From contig JAUCBJ010005106.1 in assembly GCA_032718475.1 (NCBI GenBank), positions 1-37,130 of the forward strand: DNA of 37,130 nt, written 5' to 3'. This document shows, piece by piece, positions 1 to 9,812 of this stretch (positions within the stretch are counted from its first letter, which is position 1; each line of letters opens with the position of its first letter). The notes under the pieces are model-generated. The model had not been told where the DNA came from. It searched no databases and saw only the letters and a program-made list of their open reading frames with translations. Made by a program: the position numbers and the translations under genes. Source of the DNA: Nemertoderma westbladi. Its lineage: Eukaryota; Xenacoelomorpha; Nemertodermatida; Nemertodermatidae.

Positions 1-38
1 GATAATGATTACACAATGCAGTTTGAATATGAATTATT

Positions 39-60
39 AAAAAAAAAAAAAAAAAAAAAA
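39..60. repeat. poly(A) run, 22 nt
   Basis: An uninterrupted run of 22 A lies immediately before dispersed repeat A. It could be the A-tail of an insertion ending here or simple slippage; no target-site duplication is visible because the window starts 38 bases upstream. Confidence 0.9.
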
Positions 61-273
61 GAATTGCAGTAAGAATTATTGATTATGCCCGAGGGTTGCA
101 GTTGTATATGAGTTTTATGCGACATACATTCCCTCCCTTAGGTTCTATACAATACAATCTTATGAGATACAGATTAATCTCTCAATAAATATTTGCTAGT
201 AAAAACAGTCCACTGTATACAATTTATACCCCACTATAATACAGAGCATTCTCAAACCAAATACCGGGTTTAA
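61..273 (+). repeat. Dispersed repeat A, copy 1
   Basis: This segment is repeated with substitutions and small indels at about 16861-17128. Shared landmarks include ACATACATTCCCT, TTAGGTTCTATACAATACAA, CTCTCAATAAATATTTGCTA and a closing GGGTTTAA. In both copies the similarity ends exactly at a TTAA. Here TTAA is followed by a piggyBac-like terminus; in copy 2 it is followed by sequence from the interior of the piggyBac-like element at 3646-5019. The repeat has no coding capacity that I can see. Confidence 0.85.
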
Positions 274-345
274 CCCTATTAAACGCAGATTTAACATCCC
301 TCAGATGGGTCATAATCTGACCATTTGAACTACAATACTACCTGT
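270..345 (+). mobile_element. piggyBac-like left terminus without a visible partner
   Basis: TTAA (270-273) is followed by CCCTATTAAAC, the same terminal sequence as the complete element at 3646-5019. A subterminal imperfect palindrome, TGGGTCATAATCTGACCA, matches the TGGGTCAATATGACC subterminal block of that element. No right terminus (TAATAGGGTTAA) belonging to this end was found before repeat B at 3034, so the element is either truncated or decayed on its right side. Assignment to piggyBac-type transposons rests on the TTAA target and CCC termini; no transposase is visible. Confidence 0.6.
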
Positions 346-842
346 AACATCGAACTGCTATAGCGCCGTAGTACAGGAGGATCCAAAAGAAGACGAACAC
401 GCAGCTACGTGCCCTTGTTACAGCGAAATTGTCCTGACACCCATTCTGAAAAAACAACTAATACAGTTACTTACAATACAGATTATTATGTCAAGAAATA
501 TCTGCTCGTAATCTCAACGCGATAACCACGTCCCGATACGCCGCAGCGAAAGCTCACCTCGGAGTATATGCGGTTGCCCCCTTCATCTGCACAACAGATG
601 TTCGGCGTGCTTGGCTACCGAGTTACGAGCTCCTCAACCGTGTAGCTTCCTGCACCAACACCCATTTCGTCCAATGCTTCCTTCGCGAGATACATCCGGA
701 GCGGGCGACGTCCTATGATATAATAAAGTTTATTAGTGACTTTCAATTTTATGGTTCCCAGTTCCTGGAAGGACATCCCGAGCTGCTCCCACAGCATCGA
801 GTTTTCAGCGAACATGCTCAACGTGAAGGACCAGTTCTCCAT
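338..842 (-). pseudogene. Possible two-exon gene remnant, unrecognised product
   Basis: On the minus strand an open frame of 75 codons starts at 842 (MENWSFTLSMF...) and ends at a TAG at 615-617. The same frame then continues open, with an ICCADEGGN segment, to a strong donor CCGAG|GTGAGC (exon end 558). A good acceptor TTTTTTCAG lies at 446, giving a 112-bp intron. In phase, the second exon (338-445) ends in a very hydrophobic stretch (SCVFVFFWILLYYGAIAV) before TAG. That suggests a membrane or GPI-anchored C-terminus, and the CC...N motif recalls Ly6-type proteins. The in-frame TAG makes this a pseudogene, unless a further intron removes it. The family is not certain. Confidence 0.3.
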
Positions 843-1530
843 GCTGTGCCTCTGAGAATTTTCCTCGGTACTTAATTAATTTAGTTTAATTTAGTTAAAT
901 TGTTTATCGCATGTAATTGTATGCAGTGAGTATTTGATATCGAAGTAACCTTTGATCGTTGAAAGATTGTATATACTCTTTTCCATGTAAATTTCAGAAA
1001 AAACTCAATATTGTGTTACTCATAGAACGATTGTTGAACTTGTACGTGATTTTAGGGAACGGTTTTGCTGCATACACTAACTGCATAGCGAAATCTTATA
1101 TTTTTATCAGAAAATCATTCAATTTCTGAGCGTATGATATTTATGCCTAACTCATGTTGTATACCACCGTGAACCTTGTTTATATGTTGCCTATCAGCAG
1201 TTATGGTAGTGCTGGGCTCCCATTGGTAACTACCGGTGCAGGTATTCTTATGCCCTATTGGCTGTTCTATTTTGCACGGTTGCTTGTTTATATAGTCGAT
1301 GTTCAATATTAATGCTATTTATTAATGCTAATTGTAAACAATTACTTGATATATTTTGTTAAAAGTCACCAACACCTAGTAAAATAAATTGTACAACATT
1401 GCGCTTCACCATAACATACGCACACACACACCCGTCTTAAGATTTATGTTCTACTACTGATATTATTTCTTTGACTGTTTTTTCTGTCACCAGTATCGTT
1501 TACACTAGTGTTCGGTCAACTCACTGGCTC
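843..1530. other. AT-rich intergenic stretch
   Basis: No convincing gene is visible. The only long open frame (minus strand, 1115-1306) has low-complexity, non-protein-like composition and no splice context. A short (CA)n tract lies near 1420. Confidence 0.5.
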
Positions 1531-2098
1531 GTTATTATACCCATATAAATCACACCGCGGCAAGTCTACAGCAGTTTATGTCCATCAGTTAGTTAGGATT
1601 CGCTGCGCGGGATTGTTTCTCGCGAGTTTGGTCTGTTTTCTGTAGATTGTATTTCTGCCTCACCGGCCGGTTAGGGACTGGTCACACTGATTGTCAAGTT
1701 AGCCCAGGCAATTGATTCGCCCAAGTTTAGTAGAAGACATCATCAGGCACCGATCTCGCCAGCAGGAGTTTGTGTACTTTTAGTATCTATTATTAGGCCC
1801 TCCTGTCTGCGTTGGCATTCTACAGTAAATTGTGTGAGATTAAATTATTTAATATCAGTAGAATTTGTAAAATAGAATAAGTAAATTGTGTTTTAATTTT
1901 AATATAGTAGAATTGTAGAATTCAGTATTTGGTTAGCTATACGCTAATTCTGTAATTTAATTTTGTATTTGGGCCGTGTGTGTGTAACTGTGTTATTTTT
2001 TGGTAGTAAAAAAAGGTACTTGGGTTTAAAGACCAATTAGTATCGGTACCTAGGAAGAGTAGTCCCCGTAAAACTCTCTCTCACCTTCGATTTTTCAG
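1531..2098 (+). promoter_or_regulatory. TATA-containing promoter/LTR-like segment and leader
   Basis: A TATA-like box (CATATAAATCACACC, about 1541) is followed about 30 nt downstream by a candidate initiation region (AGTCTACAGCAGTTTATG). About 500 nt of untranslated-looking sequence then leads to a polypyrimidine tract and acceptor (CTCTCTCTCACC...TTTTTCAG, AG at 2097-2098). The arrangement fits either the promoter and 5' leader of the spliced exons that follow, or the LTR of a retroelement. No second LTR was found. Confidence 0.35.
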
Positions 2099-2729
2099 GA
2101 CTCATTTCTGGACCGCCTCGGGGATCAGGCCGTTTTTCAGCAAGTTTGGGAGATAAAGGATTCGTCCGCAACACTGGGAACGGAACAGTTCTCGTCCAGT
2201 TTTTATCTGGGGATCTGTTCGACTGGAAAGGAGCGTAAGTTTTTCGACTCGTGTCGATTAAACTTAGAGCACAGTATTACTCAAAATTGTTATGAATTTG
2301 TTTGATATTTTTCCTCTATTCATTGGTGTTTGGCTTATTATTTTTGTAATTGTTGATCTATTTTGATAGCGTATACCACTATCCCACTTATTGGTACAGA
2401 TTTAGCCGGTAGGCTAAATTATTATTTTATTATATACTACAGTATAATTAGAGATATTATTTGTACAGGTTCGGGTATATATAAATATATACCAAGGTAA
2501 GTTTAACATTTTGACATTTAAATATTATTACTATCTAAACTGGACGTATATAATTACCGACTTGAGTGACATACAACACTCTACGAGAAACCCGTGTGAT
2601 GCAGACAGATCAACAGTAGACGAACCCAGAAGGAGGACTCGCGATTCTACTGATGTCACACCGCGTGCATCGCCGGTACCACCAATGGAAATACCGGAAG
2701 CTCTAGTGTTCGCGCTTTTAGACCTTTAA
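2099..2729 (+). CDS. Candidate three-exon coding segment (2099-2234, 2469-2496, 2588-2729), product unknown
   Basis: The first exon (136 bp) is open in one frame (begins DSFLDRLGDQAVFQQVWEIK) and ends at a strong donor GAGC|GTAAGT. A 28-bp micro-exon follows, with acceptor TTGTACAG and a near-perfect donor CCAAG|GTAAGT. Phases agree: 136+28 leaves two bases, and the next candidate acceptor (CTACGAG|A at 2588) supplies the third and opens the frame NPCDADRSTVDEPRRR..., which ends at TAA (2727-2729). The last exon encodes a charged, Ser/Thr/Pro-rich tail. No start codon is visible in the first exon, and an in-frame TAA lies just upstream of the acceptor, so a further 5' exon is needed. The third acceptor is weak. 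It may be a host gene or a retroelement leader/gag; I do not recognise the family. Confidence 0.35.
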
Positions 2730-3033
2730 CAGTTTAACGTGTTAATTTACATATTGTCTTATGTTGTCTGACAGCCCACACACAAACACATATGACCACA
2801 GTAGAAGCCCGTCTAGCGCGGCGTGTGACCCACTGTGTGTGGGAGACTGAATTCTATGGCCGAGAGTGGGGTAGCCTACTTTGTATTATTCGATTGATCT
2901 CTACTATATAATCTCCAAAACTATGCTTATTTTCATGGCAATACCAACAGTTTCTTTAGATGCTGCGCTTTAAATATCAGACAAAGTTATGACTTATACT
3001 AATTACAACTGAGGGTTATGGGACATCCCGGTT
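2730..3033. other. Intergenic, no gene seen
   Basis: AT-rich sequence with scattered short CACA tracts and no sustained open frame. It separates the candidate spliced exons from dispersed repeat B. Confidence 0.4.
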
Positions 3034-3352
3034 TTACATTCTTTAGGAATGTAGAACTATTCGCTCACACTCACTTTACTAACAATAGTACTGATACACG
3101 CTAATTTGCCGACTGTTACCAATTTTACTCATATATAAGGAGAAATTTAGCTCGCTTACGTTGGGGTTGTGAAATAGCATAAAATTCATACAGACCACTG
3201 TAATTTGGGCCAAGCAATTGTTACTAATGTTCCCTTCTGCTTACCTCAATAATAAAGAAAGTTAGTTGGGATTATTGATTATTCGTACGTATTCTCCAAA
3301 TAGAAACATCCATTAAATATGTTACCAAATAACAATGAATAACAGTCTAATC
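3034..3352 (+). repeat. Dispersed repeat B, copy 1
   Basis: The segment beginning TTTTACATTCTTTAGGAATG and running to AACAATGAATAACAGT is repeated at 17399-17715 with roughly one difference per 10-15 bases. Shared landmarks include TTACGTTGGGGTT, AATAATAAAGAAAGTTAGTT and TATTCGTACGTATTCTCCAA. In copy 2 it directly follows piggyBac-interior sequence, whereas here it precedes the piggyBac-like element by about 300 bp. AATAATAAAG includes a polyadenylation-like hexamer, but no gene is seen upstream. Confidence 0.85.
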
Positions 3353-3645
3353 AATTCATCCAATCAATTTATATTGATTGTATATTTAATGGGTAGTTTG
3401 ATTTCCCAACGATTATTATAAAACACATTGATTCTTAATAGATTTAAATCATAAGATTAAACTTAAATAACTGTAACACAAACGATAGCACAGTAGTAGT
3501 AACTAATAACAACACATATTACCAATAAGTTATAGAATGAATGATCACGAGATTATATTTCTTGAATAATATTGATAACTATTTATACACACATACATAC
3601 TGTATAGTGTTATAACGATTGGTCATGGCTCTTAGGTTTGCACTC
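3353..3645. other. AT-rich spacer
   Basis: No gene is seen. Short palindromes such as AATCAATTTATATTGATT occur, as expected in AT-rich DNA. Confidence 0.4.
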
Positions 3646-3663
3646 TTAACCCTATTAAACCCT

Positions 3664-3688
3664 GGGGGGGGGGGGGGGGGGGGGGGGG
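3664..3688 (+). repeat. G25 homopolymer
   Basis: A run of 25 G inside the left end of the piggyBac-like element. The minus-strand open frame over it (polyproline end) is an artefact of the homopolymer. Long G runs recur at 10137, 15200, 22313 and 35995. Confidence 0.95.
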
Positions 3689-3944
3689 TGGGTCAATATG
3701 ACCCCCCATGGTTTTTTTATTATAATTCTGAAACCAACGCAGTTGGGAGTCTGAAATTTTATGACTTTTCCTAAAAATCTATTGTCTTCCCAGTAGTGAA
3801 AACCATTTTCAAAAATATTGGGTAGTTTTCGAGTTAGAACACCATTTTTTAACCCTACTTTTGGCACTTTTTTTGAGACGTTTTTTGAAAATTTCATTTC
3901 ATTAAATATGAATTGTAACATCTATATTTTTGATTTACACCGTT

Positions 3945-4567
3945 TTTTTGGTGTCAGCAATTGGATGGAATTCATATAAATTGATTTAGAAATTTCAAAT
4001 TTGTTTTTTTCGGCGTGTGCCAAATTTTGGTGCCAGCACGAAATTTTGAAAATCCATTCAAAAGATAAAATTAATTGTGACAATTTATTTCTTGCGTTTT
4101 AGAGGTTTATGGCGGTTCTGAATTCAATGGAATATATAAATATCGAACTAGACATATCAAACGTGTATTTTTCAGAAGTGGGTGAAAAATGTGGTGCTAT
4201 CACCAAATTTTGAAACCATCAAATATATCAATTGATTGTGTCACCCTTGTTTCTTGCGTTATGCGGGTTTGTAAGGGTTCTAAATTCAATGGAATCAGTA
4301 AAAATGTCATAAGAGTTTTCAAACTTGTATTTTTCGTCGGTGGGTGAAAATTGTTGTGCCAGCACCAAATTTTGGAAAATAAGCAATTTGATGAGTAGAT
4401 AGTATCATCTTGTTTCTTGCGTTATACGGGTTTATGAGGGTCCTGAATACGATGGAATCAATAAAAACAGCACTGGACATCGCAAACTTGTACTTTTTGG
4501 TGATGGGTACGAAAGTTGGTGCTAGCACCAAAATTTGCCAATTTACGCCGAAAAATACAAGTAGCAA
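3945..4567 (+). repeat. Degenerate tandem array, about 162-bp unit
   Basis: About four units share TTGTTTCTTGCGTT(A/T)...GGGTTTATGAGGGT, GAATTCAATGGAATC, AACTTGTATTTTTCG and GGTGCCAGCACCAAATTTTG blocks. The spacing of the CTTGCGTT landmark (about 4092, 4254, 4417) gives a period of 162-163 bp. Units differ by many substitutions, so the array is old. It forms most of the interior of the piggyBac-like element; one unit recurs near 17133-17330. It has no coding potential. Confidence 0.75.
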
Positions 4568-5213
4568 TGATCTGGCATATTAGAAATGTATTCCATTAGA
4601 ATCAGCTTCCTAAAAAACTTGAAAATGTGAATTTATAGCATCGTATAAGTGAATTAAAAATTTTGTGTTCTAACTGAAAAGTGCTGGTTACTTGTTTTTT
4701 TCATTTTTTTTCCTTCGCAGAGAGGACTAAACAGCCACTTATAGTAATCATATCATTTTTAAATATTTTCGAATGTATTTTGCGCCCCAGAAAACCTGTA
4801 TTGAAAAACAATTAGCCGAAAAATGTAACTTTTAAATTTTGTGAAAATTGTGCACTACTTGTAAATTTGGTGCTGCAATATAACCACCCCAGTACATTTT
4901 TTCGAAAATTCTTTTTTCGGCGGATCCAGACTAGTGATATCTACGTACAAATAAAACATCAAACGTTTTCGTCAGACGTATTTGTACAACATTTTATAGC
5001 CCGGTACTAATAGGGTTAAGGAAACAAGCATACTGAGTTATTATATATTGCGGTCGTATATATATCATAACAGTTTTCATGTGGTAAGACAACGCAGAAT
5101 AGTTTCAGTGATTTTTCAGATTTACAGAGGGAATAACAATACAAGTTCGAACTGTGTGGATTTAAAGATATTCACTTTGAGAAGGCGACCCACACTACTA
5201 AAGCTATTGGTTA

Positions 5214-5873
5214 TCAGTAGAAGTCAATAGTAATTGTTACGGCCAACAGAATATAAGCAACAGCTCCAGTGAGGTGATTCGCCAAACTAGCTGTTGTTGT
5301 GAATATTTCAGTGGTTGTTGATGGTTCTCTCTCGGTTGTTGCTGGTTCGGTTGTTACCGGATCAAACACGGGATCATTCCAATCCACGGTTCCATTGGGT
5401 AACAGATAGTCGTGTTCCCACACAAGGTCTACTACTTTGTTGCAGACTTCTGTTCCGTTGCAGCAGATTTTCATGCAACTCGGATGTGTGAGCTCGACGG
5501 TGTACTCTGAACTAACTGTCTCGATCTCGTCTGCAAACTTCTTTCTGCATTCCTCTTCATCGTGATCCACACAGACATCAGAACGATGGCAGTATTCTTC
5601 CCTTGTATACAACAAACCTTTGAAAACTTCGCTATTTCCAGAGAATATACCTGGTAATTGATTATAAAGCAGACTGCATGTTGAGCAATCTGTTTCATTG
5701 TAACCTGGATTTTCTTCTAGCCAGCCGCCGCTATCCGGGAACACTTCCGGCAGAGCTGTCTTATAAGTAACCATGGTGTGTCGGTGCATACATGATACAG
5801 CCGACACATCCATAACTATCTCTGTAACTATATAAATAGCTACAAATAACATTTTCACATATTCGATATCCAT
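5214..5873 (-). CDS. Secreted or GPI-anchored LU (Ly6/uPAR)-like protein
   Basis: An intact 219-codon ORF. Residues 8-27 form a hydrophobic signal peptide. The mature region has ten cysteines (28, 63, 66, 95, 101, 109, 133, 137, 138, 144), and ends in SC...ICCNGTEVCN, close to the CCxxDxCN signature that closes LU/three-finger domains (one residue longer here). Three N-glycosylation sequons lie at N59, N139 and N160. A Thr/Ser/Glu-rich stalk (about 173-195) precedes a C-terminal hydrophobic segment (about 201-217), which fits a GPI-anchor signal or membrane anchor. The protein would sit on the outer cell surface. Met8 is an alternative start giving a cleaner signal peptide. No introns are needed, although LU genes usually have them, so a retrocopy or a single terminal exon is possible. 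The ligand is unknown. Confidence 0.7.
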   Translation of the reverse strand: MDIEYVKMLFVAIYIVTEIVMDVSAVSCMHRHTMVTYKTALPEVFPDSGGWLEENPGYNETDCSTCSLLYNQLPGIFSGNSEVFKGLLYTREEYCHRSDVCVDHDEEECRKKFADEIETVSSEYTVELTHPSCMKICCNGTEVCNKVVDLVWEHDYLLPNGTVDWNDPVFDPVTTEPATTEREPSTTTEIFTTTASLANHLTGAVAYILLAVTITIDFY

Positions 5874-6779
5874 AACTTTAGATCCTGCGATTTGTGTTCG
5901 ATATTCAGTATACCGTTTCCAAGATTATTAATACTGCTAGCTACTGTATTATTTTTTTTTAGAATTATAATTATTAATAATACATAATTGTTAACTATTT
6001 ATTAGTTGAGTTTTGAATGATAGCCAATATTGCTAAAGAATCTTACCAAAGAGAGGCCCTGTCACGTAAATACGAAATAAATATATCATTCCTGTCGAGT
6101 GTCACACAACACGTAATTAGAGTATAGAAAATTAGTATAAAAAGCAGTATAGAAAATTAATACATTAAATTCTGTAATTTTAGATATTGGTTAAGTTTTT
6201 AGATTATAAAATTCTAAAATGCAAAAAGTAATAACGAAATTAAACAAAATAATTCCTAACACTCGTTTAACATAACGGAAATTAAAACATTTAAATTAAA
6301 TGTTTAAATGTTCCGTTTGGTTTATTATTTTCAACGCACAACATAGTACCGCAGGCGAAGCGTTGTTTCTCAGCACCTGGGAGTATAACGCGAACTTTTA
6401 GCCCCCCACTCCCCCCCGTTTGTTAAATTTTTCAAAAAAAAATATATAAAAAAATCAATATGTTTGCCTCCTACTCAAAGCAGCTGCCTTTTCTCAGACA
6501 GAGTGCCCTTTTTTTGACCAAATGATTATTATTATATTTTGTTCATTATTAATATCTTCGCATTTTTGAGTAAACTCGCCTCATTTATGTTTAAGGAGTG
6601 ACTGGAGTGTCGATATGGAGTGTCTATTTACCTCATCCCAGAAGATCCAACATCTTCAAGACTTTTTTGTAGGACCAAAAAACTATTTTTCAAAATCTTG
6701 GCTCAAATACACTCCCTCAAGATCCTAATTTTCGAAATGCAATAATCACTACATAATTATTCCCTTTCCCCTTCCTTAA
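5874..6779. other. Intergenic, with a 42-nt imperfect palindrome at 6275-6316
   Basis: AT-rich DNA upstream of the LU-like gene. No TATA box stands out at a convincing distance. At 6275-6316 the sequence ACGGAA...TTCCGT folds on itself through ACATTTAAA/TTTAAATGT arms, with a few mismatches; it could be a small foldback element. No coding potential is seen. Confidence 0.45.
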
Positions 6780-7748
6780 TCCTGGAAAGCCTATTCAAGG
6801 CTGCCCATGCCTTTCCCTTGCGTATTCGAAGGTCTCGCCTGACCTCCGGAACCATGAACCCTGGTGACAGAAGTCGTCCACATGCTCAAGCATACCATCC
6901 TTTGAGCTTATGCTCATCCGGTCAGAGACTTCCTGATGACTTTCATAGTTAACTGTCAAAATTTTGGTCATTTTTGGAGTTAATAAAAAGACCAACACTA
7001 GAAGCAGCATGTTCTAATGAGCTGAGGAGCCCTTGGGCTCCCTCTAGTGATTCTGAGAGTACTCCTAAGTCATCAGCAAAGTCTAGATCAGTTAGGTACT
7101 TGGCAGGATTTCCTCGACTTCTGGAGCCAGTAGGTGGAGTTATCATCACCCCCATCATCATTATGATGATCTAGTGACATGCTTATAGTCAACCATAATT
7201 ATGAACAAGAATGGCGCAAGTGTGTCTCCCTGGAGGACGCCCCATAACACTTAAAGTGGTTCTGTGTCACCGTCAGCAGTAGACACAAATGTTGTCGAAC
7301 CATCGTATACTGATCTGATTGCTGCAATAATTTCATCAGGAATCCTATATAATGAAAGTATGCTGAACATACGTGAGCGAGAGACTGAATAAAAGGCCTT
7401 GAATAAGTCAACAAAGATAACAGCCAGATGCCTGTCTTTCTTTTTTGATCAATCTCTTCAATTATCCTTCGAAGTACCAAAATGGGCTCCATGGTCTCAC
7501 GACCTTTAAGGAACCCATTCTGATTTCCAAGGAGCAGTCTCTCAATGGGATCCAGAGGGATCAATGGGATCTAGATAAGCTTTAAACACTCAGGTATTTT
7601 AAAGACCTCAGGGGGAACACCATCTACTCCACTACTGGCACGATTGGTCTTAATGCTCTTTGCAGCAGCCTTCACTTCTGCAAAGGAGATATCGCCAATG
7701 GGAATATCTGGGAGTACATACTCAGAACACTTTTACTTCTTTAAAGTT
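6780..7748 (-). mobile_element. LINE-1 (RTE-like) internal fragment
   Basis: This stretch matches the full-length copy (about 18720-19840) on the minus strand and encodes the reverse transcriptase palm region in broken frames, including a DLDFADDLGVLS motif C. It lacks the 3' end with its trinucleotide tail. It also has an internal deletion near 7550-7575, corresponding to about 180 bp of the full-length copy, with a short local duplication of GGGATC at the junction. Several frameshifts and stops make it non-functional. No target-site duplication was found at its edges. Confidence 0.85.
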
Positions 7749-8137
7749 ATCAGGCGATACCCTGTCATTGAATTAAATACACTGCATTCCGGGACATGGC
7801 TTATTGGTTTTATGTATGTATTTAGAGAGGTTTAAAGTTTTGACCTCGAAAAGACCAAGAATAGCAGCAAAAAAAAAACTTGTAGCAATTTACGTTATAG
7901 CAGTATATGTAAAAAATAAAATTTGAGATTGCCCGAAATTTGACATACAGAATGACCTCTCTATTTTCTGGAAAAGGAAACTTATTGCAAGGATTAAGGA
8001 TTTAGAATAATATATAATTATGAGAATAAATTAATTAATGGTTGTGATTATGTGCCATATTATTGAATGCTTTTAAGAAATCCATGAATTAGTTGCAAAG
8101 ACATAGACGTTTAATATATGAATTGAATAGGCCTAAT
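7749..8137. other. AT-rich, no gene seen
   Basis: No sustained open frame and no repeat shared with the rest of the window. Confidence 0.4.
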
Positions 8138-8618
8138 GTTAGCACTTTATGCTTTCTGTTGGCCGGTATTATTCATTTCAGAAACTCATAATCTCCTCTT
8201 GTGATCTCGGCTTGATTAATAATCAATTTATTTCAATTTTAGTTATAAAACGCTAACATCTGGTCTGGCTTGCTATGCAATCAATAATTATACAACAAAA
8301 TTAGCCTTAAAGAGCTAACATTTAGAATATGTCTTATGGAGAAACTCTATAGTGCTAACAGTTAGCACTTTACCTTTTTCAATAATTCTGAATCTGGTCG
8401 CTAGGGGGCAGTTGTTAAAATTTGTTGCTATTTGACGTTTTTAATTTGTGCTTGCAAAGGGGTCAAACTGCTAACACTTCGAAATGAGCCAATCGGAACC
8501 TGGAATTGTAGTCAACTTGTCTTAACAAATTTTTTTCAGGCAGTGTTAGCACTTTAGGTTAGCACTTTAAAACAGTTAGCACTTTACCATTGCAGGACTG
8601 CTGTTTGTTAGCACTTTA
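8138..8618 (+). repeat. Cluster of six identical GTTAGCACTTTA 12-mers
   Basis: Exact copies lie at 8138, 8361, 8545, 8558, 8575 and 8607. The last four are packed into 74 bp. Partial or inverted copies (GCTAAC, AGTGCTAAC) lie between them. At 8351-8369 an inverted and a direct copy meet as the palindrome AGTGCTAAC-A-GTTAGCACT. Spacing is irregular, so this is not a simple tandem satellite. A protein-binding cluster or the relic of a short-motif amplification are both possible; nothing shows which. Confidence 0.8.
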
Positions 8619-8999
8619 GTACTTCTAAAAACAGATAGGAGTGCACGTAAACGAAAGTATGTAGCATAAAATCATACTTAAAAAAAACATGTGTATCGTA
8701 ATTTAAATTATGGCTGGTATTATGGTTTACACATATACACAAATAAGACGAACAGATTTATATATTTAAAAACTTGATTTAATTATCGATAGCATTTTTA
8801 AAACTTATATTTCATTATTATTTGATTAAAATAAAAAAAAGTTAAAAATTAAATTAAGAAAGAACCGTAAAGCCGCGTGTAAAAGTTATTGAAATGTAGA
8901 TGTGTATGGCTGTGTAGATGTATGTAGTACATGCTCGACTGCTCGACTTAGGCCTAGCTTCTCAACTTAGTGCAGTACTACTGTACTACTGTATTAGTA
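8619..8999. other. AT-rich, probable 5' leader of LINE-2
   Basis: No open frame. The region just before the ORF1 start (about 8870-8999) is less AT-rich and may be the 5' untranslated region of LINE-2, but its true 5' end cannot be placed. Confidence 0.35.
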
Positions 9000-9812
9000 A
9001 TGGCTAATAGAGCCAAATATTCAACCTTAGATGAAGCGCGATGATTGAGTAATGCTGGTGTCAACAAGCTGACCAATGCAGAGCTCAAAAATCTTCTCAC
9101 AATGTACCGTGACGACGACATCTCATGACTCAATGAGAGTGCTAATTCTACCGGTACCGTCAGCTTGTCTCAAGCAAACAATATCGGTTCCTCGAGTAAT
9201 GCTGACGTTATGAAGGAGATATCTCTACTTCGGAAAGAAGTTCAAGAAAGTTTAAAACTAAAGGAGCAGGTCGCCGAGTTGTCTACTAAATTAGATTCAG
9301 TGATGCAGATAATCCAGTACCAACAAGGTTTCATGGAATCCATTGATAGGCAACGCCAGGAAAAAAACCTGATAATCACGGGTGTTACGGAAGGCTCCAC
9401 TCCCAATCATGATTCAGACCAAGTTAAGCAAATTATGAATGTTCTAGAGCTGGACAACGACCAGCCGAATTGGGAGATAAAGCGATTAGGAAGGATGGCG
9501 GTGGATACACAAGCTCAACGAGGTAGACAGAGGCCAATACTTCTTATAGTGCAGGATAAAACATCCAGAGATCTCATACTGGGAAAGGCGCGGAAATTGA
9601 AGGAAGCATCAGATCCGTTTAGCAAGGTGTACATAAAGAAAGATGTTCATCCACACATCCGGAAAGAAATGGCCAGATTGCGGCAGCGTAAACGGGAGGA
9701 AGAAACTTATCCAGGTAATCAGGGATGTAAAATCCTGTTGAATTACCGCGAGCGAACTCTTATTCGCGATGGTATAGTAATTGACCGCTTCAATTCAATG
9801 TCTTCGATTTAG
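9000..9812 (+). pseudogene. LINE-2 ORF1 (coiled-coil RNA-binding protein), two in-frame stops
   Basis: The likely start is ATG at 9000 (MANRAKYSTLDEAR). Two in-frame TGA codons, at about 9042 and 9126, interrupt the first 55 codons; the frame is then open for 215 codons (ATG at 9165) to TAG. The N-terminal part has heptad-like leucine spacing (EISLLRKEVQ, LKEQVAELSTKLDSVMQ), a coiled coil that would trimerise or multimerise the protein. KNLIITGVTEG opens an RRM-like fold, and KKDVHPHIRKEMARLRQRKR is the basic C-terminal region typical of L1-like ORF1 proteins. It would package LINE RNA and act as a nucleic-acid chaperone. One stop follows CGA, compatible with CpG decay. Confidence 0.8.

Larger units (their letters stand above)
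3646..5019. mobile_element. Non-autonomous piggyBac-like element with TTAA duplications
   Basis: TTAA at 3646-3649 and 5016-5019 flank an element that begins CCCTATTA and ends TAATAGGG, an 8-bp perfect terminal inverted repeat with weaker similarity further in (CC and GGG blocks). TTAA duplication with CCC...GGG termini is the hallmark of piggyBac-type transposons. The interior (1366 bp) has no transposase-like frame. It contains a G25 tract near the left end, a subterminal TGGGTCAATATGACC palindrome and a degenerate tandem array. A second terminus of the same type lies at 270, and interior sequence recurs at 17133-17395. It presumably depends on a transposase encoded elsewhere. Confidence 0.75.

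Noticed and set aside
3655-3921. Minus-strand frame ending in a polyproline tail
   Set aside because: The proline run is the G25 homopolymer read in reverse; the frame lies inside a non-coding transposon with tandem repeats.
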